Source: JBGTLA01 sp041744375 (GTDB lineage Bacteria > Actinomycetota > Acidimicrobiia > Spongiisociales > ZC4RG35). From it: 10,978 bases of DNA. The notes under the pieces were generated by a model. The model searched no databases. It saw only the letters and a list, made by a program, of their open reading frames with translations, and was not told the origin of the DNA. This document shows, piece after piece, positions 6,011-10,978 of this stretch. Position numbers and translations under genes: made by a program. The stretch's first letter is position 1, and every line of letters starts with the position of its first letter. The stretch covers positions 1-10,978 of the forward strand of contig JBGTLA010000108.1 in the NCBI GenBank assembly GCA_041744375.1, given 5' to 3'.

Positions 6011-6784
6011 TCAGGTCTCCTTGCGAGCCCCGATCACCTCGAGAGCACGCAACAGCTCCATAGGAAGCGGGAAGATGAGAGTTGAGTTCTGTTCCGCCGC
6101 CACCTCTGTCATCGTCTGGAGTATGCGCAACTGCATCGAGCCCGGGTGTGTCTCCATCACATCGGCCGCCTCGGCCAGCTTCTCGGCAGCTTCCTGCTCA
6201 CCGAGAGCGTGGATGACCTTGGCACGCCGATCTCGCTCAGACTCGGCCTGACGCGCCATCGCCCGCCGCATGGCATCGGGCAACTCGACGTCTTTGACCT
6301 CCACCAGGCTCACCTTGACACCCCACGGGTTCGTCAGGTCGTCGATGATCTGTTGGAGCTGGCGGTTGATCTCATCACGGTTCACCAACAACCCATCGAG
6401 GTCGGCTTGACCGATGATGCTCCGCAAGGTGGTCTGGGCGATCTGAGAGGTGGCGAACCGGAAGTCCTCGATCTCCAGGATCGCCTTGTTGGGGTCGAGG
6501 ACCTTGAAATAGGTGACCGCGTTCACCCGCACCGTCACGTTGTCGCGCGTGATGATGTCCTGGGGGGGGATGTCCATGGTCAGTGTCCGCAGGCTCACCC
6601 GCACTAGCTTGTCGACGATGGGGATGATGAGGATGAGCCCCGGTCCCTTCGGCTCTCCGACCACGCGGCCGAGACGGAAGAGGACTCCCCGTTCGTATTC
6701 ATCGAGGATGTTGATGGATGACCGCAGCAGACTCAGGAGAATCAGTGCGGCAACAGCCAGCCCGGCGAGTAGTTCAGTGCTCAT
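6011..6784 (-). CDS. Slipin / prokaryotic stomatin, SPFH (band 7) membrane protein
   Basis: This 257-residue protein begins with one hydrophobic segment (about 4-20), followed by the SPFH/band 7 domain (about 24-190). Diagnostic pieces are INILDEYERGVLFRLGR (24-40), GPGLILIIPIVDKLVRV (47-63), DIPPQDIITRDNVTVRVNAV (71-90) and the AMARQAESERDRRAKVI helix (175-191), which starts a coiled, alanine/glutamate-rich tail. SPFH proteins oligomerise on the inner side of the membrane and organise microdomains. This subgroup pairs with a long NfeD protease that in archaea cleaves the stomatin C-terminus. That partner lies immediately upstream and overlaps by 11 nt, which supports joint production. GGAGGAG 3 nt before ATG 6784 fixes the start. 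The C-terminal stretch NSTLIFPLPMELL is the kind of hydrophobic segment such proteases recognise; a cleavage site here is inference. Confidence 0.93.
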   Translation of the reverse strand: MSTELLAGLAVAALILLSLLRSSINILDEYERGVLFRLGRVVGEPKGPGLILIIPIVDKLVRVSLRTLTMDIPPQDIITRDNVTVRVNAVTYFKVLDPNKAILEIEDFRFATSQIAQTTLRSIIGQADLDGLLVNRDEINRQLQQIIDDLTNPWGVKVSLVEVKDVELPDAMRRAMARQAESERDRRAKVIHALGEQEAAEKLAEAADVMETHPGSMQLRILQTMTEVAAEQNSTLIFPLPMELLRALEVIGARKET

Positions 6785-8081
6785 GTTCTCCTCCAGTAGG
6801 TCGGACCACCAGTGTCAGCCCATCGACGGCCACGACCTCCGCCGTTCCCGGCTCGATGTGCCCATCTTCTGAACGAGCCGTCCACCAAGACCCGTCCACG
6901 AAGACGTCACCAATTCGATCGCCGTTTTCACCGTCTCTCCGGTCAACCGTAACGGTTTGACCCACCAAGGTCGAAGCGCCGGTGGTGGGGCGCGCCATTC
7001 GGGCTCTGACCGCCAGCCGACCCGCCACCGTCGCGGCTCCGCCCAGGACGAGCGCCGCCGGCCACAGCACCGGCGCACTGACGCTGAGCGTGCCCTCGAA
7101 CAAGAACAGTCCCGCCAAGAGCAGCGCGATGGTGCCTCCCCCCGCCATGACCCCGATACCCGGCACAAACACCTCGCCGATGAAGAGGGCCGCAGCCAGC
7201 ACGAGAAGGGCCACGCCAACGGCGGTTACCGGAAGGATACTAAGGGAGAAGAAGCCCAGCAGAAGGGCGATGACTCCGGCGATGCCGGCGAATCCCATCC
7301 CGGGGTTGGCGGCCTCATAGACGATGGCCAGAGTGCCGAACGACATGAAGATGAACGCCAGATTGGGATCTGCGAGGTGACCGAGGATGCGCCGGAAAGT
7401 ACTCAGCTCGTAGCGCTCGACCAGAGCTCCACCCGTGGCCAGAGTCACCTCCTCTCCGCCTACCTCGACGGCGAGACCGTCGATCTGCGCCAAGAGGTCA
7501 TCGATGTCGGCAGCACGGATATCCACCACGCCGCGCTCCTCCGCCACGGTGGCAGTGACCGACACGCCGTCACGGACGGCCTCCTCGGCGAACTCGGCGT
7601 CACGGCCGCGCCGTTCAGCCACGGATACGGCAAAGGCGACCGAGTCGTTGATGATCTTGTCGGTGATCTCACCACCCTGGAGGTCGACGGGAGTGGCGGC
7701 TCCGATCGAGGTGGCCGGAGCCATGGCCGCCACGTGGGCAGACATGACGATGAATGTGCCCGCCGAAGCCGCTCTGGCCCCCTCAGGGGCGACATAAGCC
7801 ACGACGGGTGCGCGTGCGTTGAGGAACGACTGCACGATGGCGCGCATCGACACATCGAGACCACCCGGCGTGTCGATGCGAACCACGAGGGCCGCACCCT
7901 GCTCTTCGGCTTCGGTCACCGCCGCCGCCAAATAGTCGGCCACAACGGGGGTGATCGGACCGTCCACCTCGGCGAACAGCACCTTCTCGCCCGTGGCGCC
8001 GACGGCCGAACTGCCACCGACGAGCAGTAGGGCCAGCACGGCGGTCACCAGAGCGCCTATCCGGTGGTAGGCCGAACTCAT
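6774..8081 (-). CDS. Long NfeD-type membrane-bound serine protease (ClpP-class domain, membrane domain, OB-fold)
   Basis: This 435-residue protein has the full long NfeD layout. A signal peptide or anchor covers about 1-29. A ClpP-like protease domain (about 32-225) carries DTPGG at 70-74, the nucleophile Ser106 in ARAASAGTF and Lys142 in EITDKIINDS. These match the Ser-Lys dyad known from the archaeal stomatin-specific protease PH1510. Four to five membrane segments follow between about 240 and 355. The C-terminal NfeD OB-fold (about 364-428) begins with TLVGQTVTV and includes DGSWWTARSEDG. The protease domain lies outside the membrane if the signal is used. The protein probably cleaves or partners with the slipin encoded next, with which it overlaps by 11 nt. 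ATG 8081 gives a sensible signal sequence, but its ribosome site is poor: GAGGG is only 1 nt away. The gene follows rpoC by 103 bp on the same strand. Confidence 0.93.
   Translation of the reverse strand: MSSAYHRIGALVTAVLALLLVGGSSAVGATGEKVLFAEVDGPITPVVADYLAAAVTEAEEQGAALVVRIDTPGGLDVSMRAIVQSFLNARAPVVAYVAPEGARAASAGTFIVMSAHVAAMAPATSIGAATPVDLQGGEITDKIINDSVAFAVSVAERRGRDAEFAEEAVRDGVSVTATVAEERGVVDIRAADIDDLLAQIDGLAVEVGGEEVTLATGGALVERYELSTFRRILGHLADPNLAFIFMSFGTLAIVYEAANPGMGFAGIAGVIALLLGFFSLSILPVTAVGVALLVLAAALFIGEVFVPGIGVMAGGGTIALLLAGLFLFEGTLSVSAPVLWPAALVLGGAATVAGRLAVRARMARPTTGASTLVGQTVTVDRRDGENGDRIGDVFVDGSWWTARSEDGHIEPGTAEVVAVDGLTLVVRPTGGEHEH
6788..6794 (-). promoter_or_regulatory. Ribosome binding site of the slipin gene inside the nfeD 3' end
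   Basis: On the minus strand GGAGGAG lies within the last codons of the NfeD-type gene, 3 nt before ATG 6784 (5 nt counted from GGAGG). With the 11-nt gene overlap it indicates translational coupling. Confidence 0.8.
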
Positions 8082-8133
8082 ACCCTCAGTATTGCCGAAA
8101 CGCGCCGGTACCTGGAGGCCGGAATGGCCCAGG

Positions 8134-8179
8134 CCCGGGGTTCACACCAGACTGTGGCGTGGCTCGAACCCCGGGTTCG
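8134..8179 (-). terminator. Strong stem structure between rpoC and the NfeD gene, possible terminator or attenuator
   Basis: The 103-bp gap 8082-8184 holds no gene. CCCGGGGTTC (8134-8143) pairs perfectly with GAACCCCGGG (8166-8175) across a 22-nt loop, a 10-bp GC-rich stem. The right arm is also part of a self-contained odd palindrome, CGAACCC-C-GGGTTCG (8165-8179), so the two structures exclude each other. In the rpoC transcript the structure begins about 6 nt after the stop. No U-run follows, so a classic intrinsic terminator is not shown; partial termination, RNA processing or protein binding are alternatives. Confidence 0.5.
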
Positions 8180-8184
8180 GCCTC

Positions 8185-10978
<2,794 letters not shown>

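Noticed and set aside
6957..8030. Long plus-strand frame opposite the NfeD gene
   Set aside because: Its translation is rich in Arg, His, Asp and Gly with no motif; the minus-strand NfeD domains and catalytic residues explain the constraint.
8134..8180. Possible tRNA remnant, because GGTTC/GAACC sequences resemble a T-arm
   Set aside because: No acceptor, D or anticodon stems and no plausible anticodon loop can be built around it on either strand; the stems fit a simple inverted repeat better.

Overview
This is a GC-rich window from a bacterial chromosome. Its gene content points to Actinomycetota, probably an uncultured, non-model lineage such as Acidimicrobiia. The clues are an RpoC with no insertion in the trigger loop, a tandem HD/LuxR regulator and a small split-barrel flavoprotein of types common in actinobacteria, and frequent GTG starts. 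The lineage is an inference from sequence style; no rRNA gene is present to settle it. I count nine protein-coding genes, two of them cut by the window edges. I see no tRNA, rRNA, CRISPR array, insertion sequence, prophage gene or integrase.

Left block (1-2378, + strand): the 3' part of a trimethylamine methyltransferase (MttB) family gene without pyrrolysine, then a methylenetetrahydrofolate reductase (MetF-type) gene 4 nt later. Together they suggest a C1 cassette: a corrinoid-dependent methyltransferase demethylates a quaternary or tertiary amine, and MetF handles the methyl group on tetrahydrofolate. The substrate cannot be read from the sequence.

Middle block (2379-6010): a compact 5-hydroxyisourate hydrolase gene (uraH, +) overlaps tail-to-tail by 16 bp with an EamA-type ten-helix transporter (-). 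Upstream of the transporter on the same strand is a regulator with two HD-GYP-like lobes and a C-terminal LuxR helix-turn-helix. It is divergent from a small pyridoxamine-5'-phosphate-oxidase-like protein (+), and the 117 bp between them must hold both promoters.

Right block (6011-10978, - strand): the 3' two thirds of rpoC, then after about 100 bp a membrane serine protease of the long NfeD type and a slipin/stomatin (SPFH) gene, which overlap by 11 nt. NfeD and slipin are a known membrane pair. Their position directly behind rpoC, where rpsL/rpsG often sit, is the notable point of synteny.

Intergenic DNA is sparse (138, 177, 117, 6 and 103 bp), and no gene-free stretch exceeds 300 bp. Two of these gaps carry the same odd palindrome with a compensating outer base pair. 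The gap behind rpoC can also form a longer 10-bp stem that competes with that palindrome. I found no convincing undescribed multi-gene system. The best leads are the methyltransferase-MetF cassette, the HD/HD/LuxR regulator with altered motifs, and the paired palindromes.
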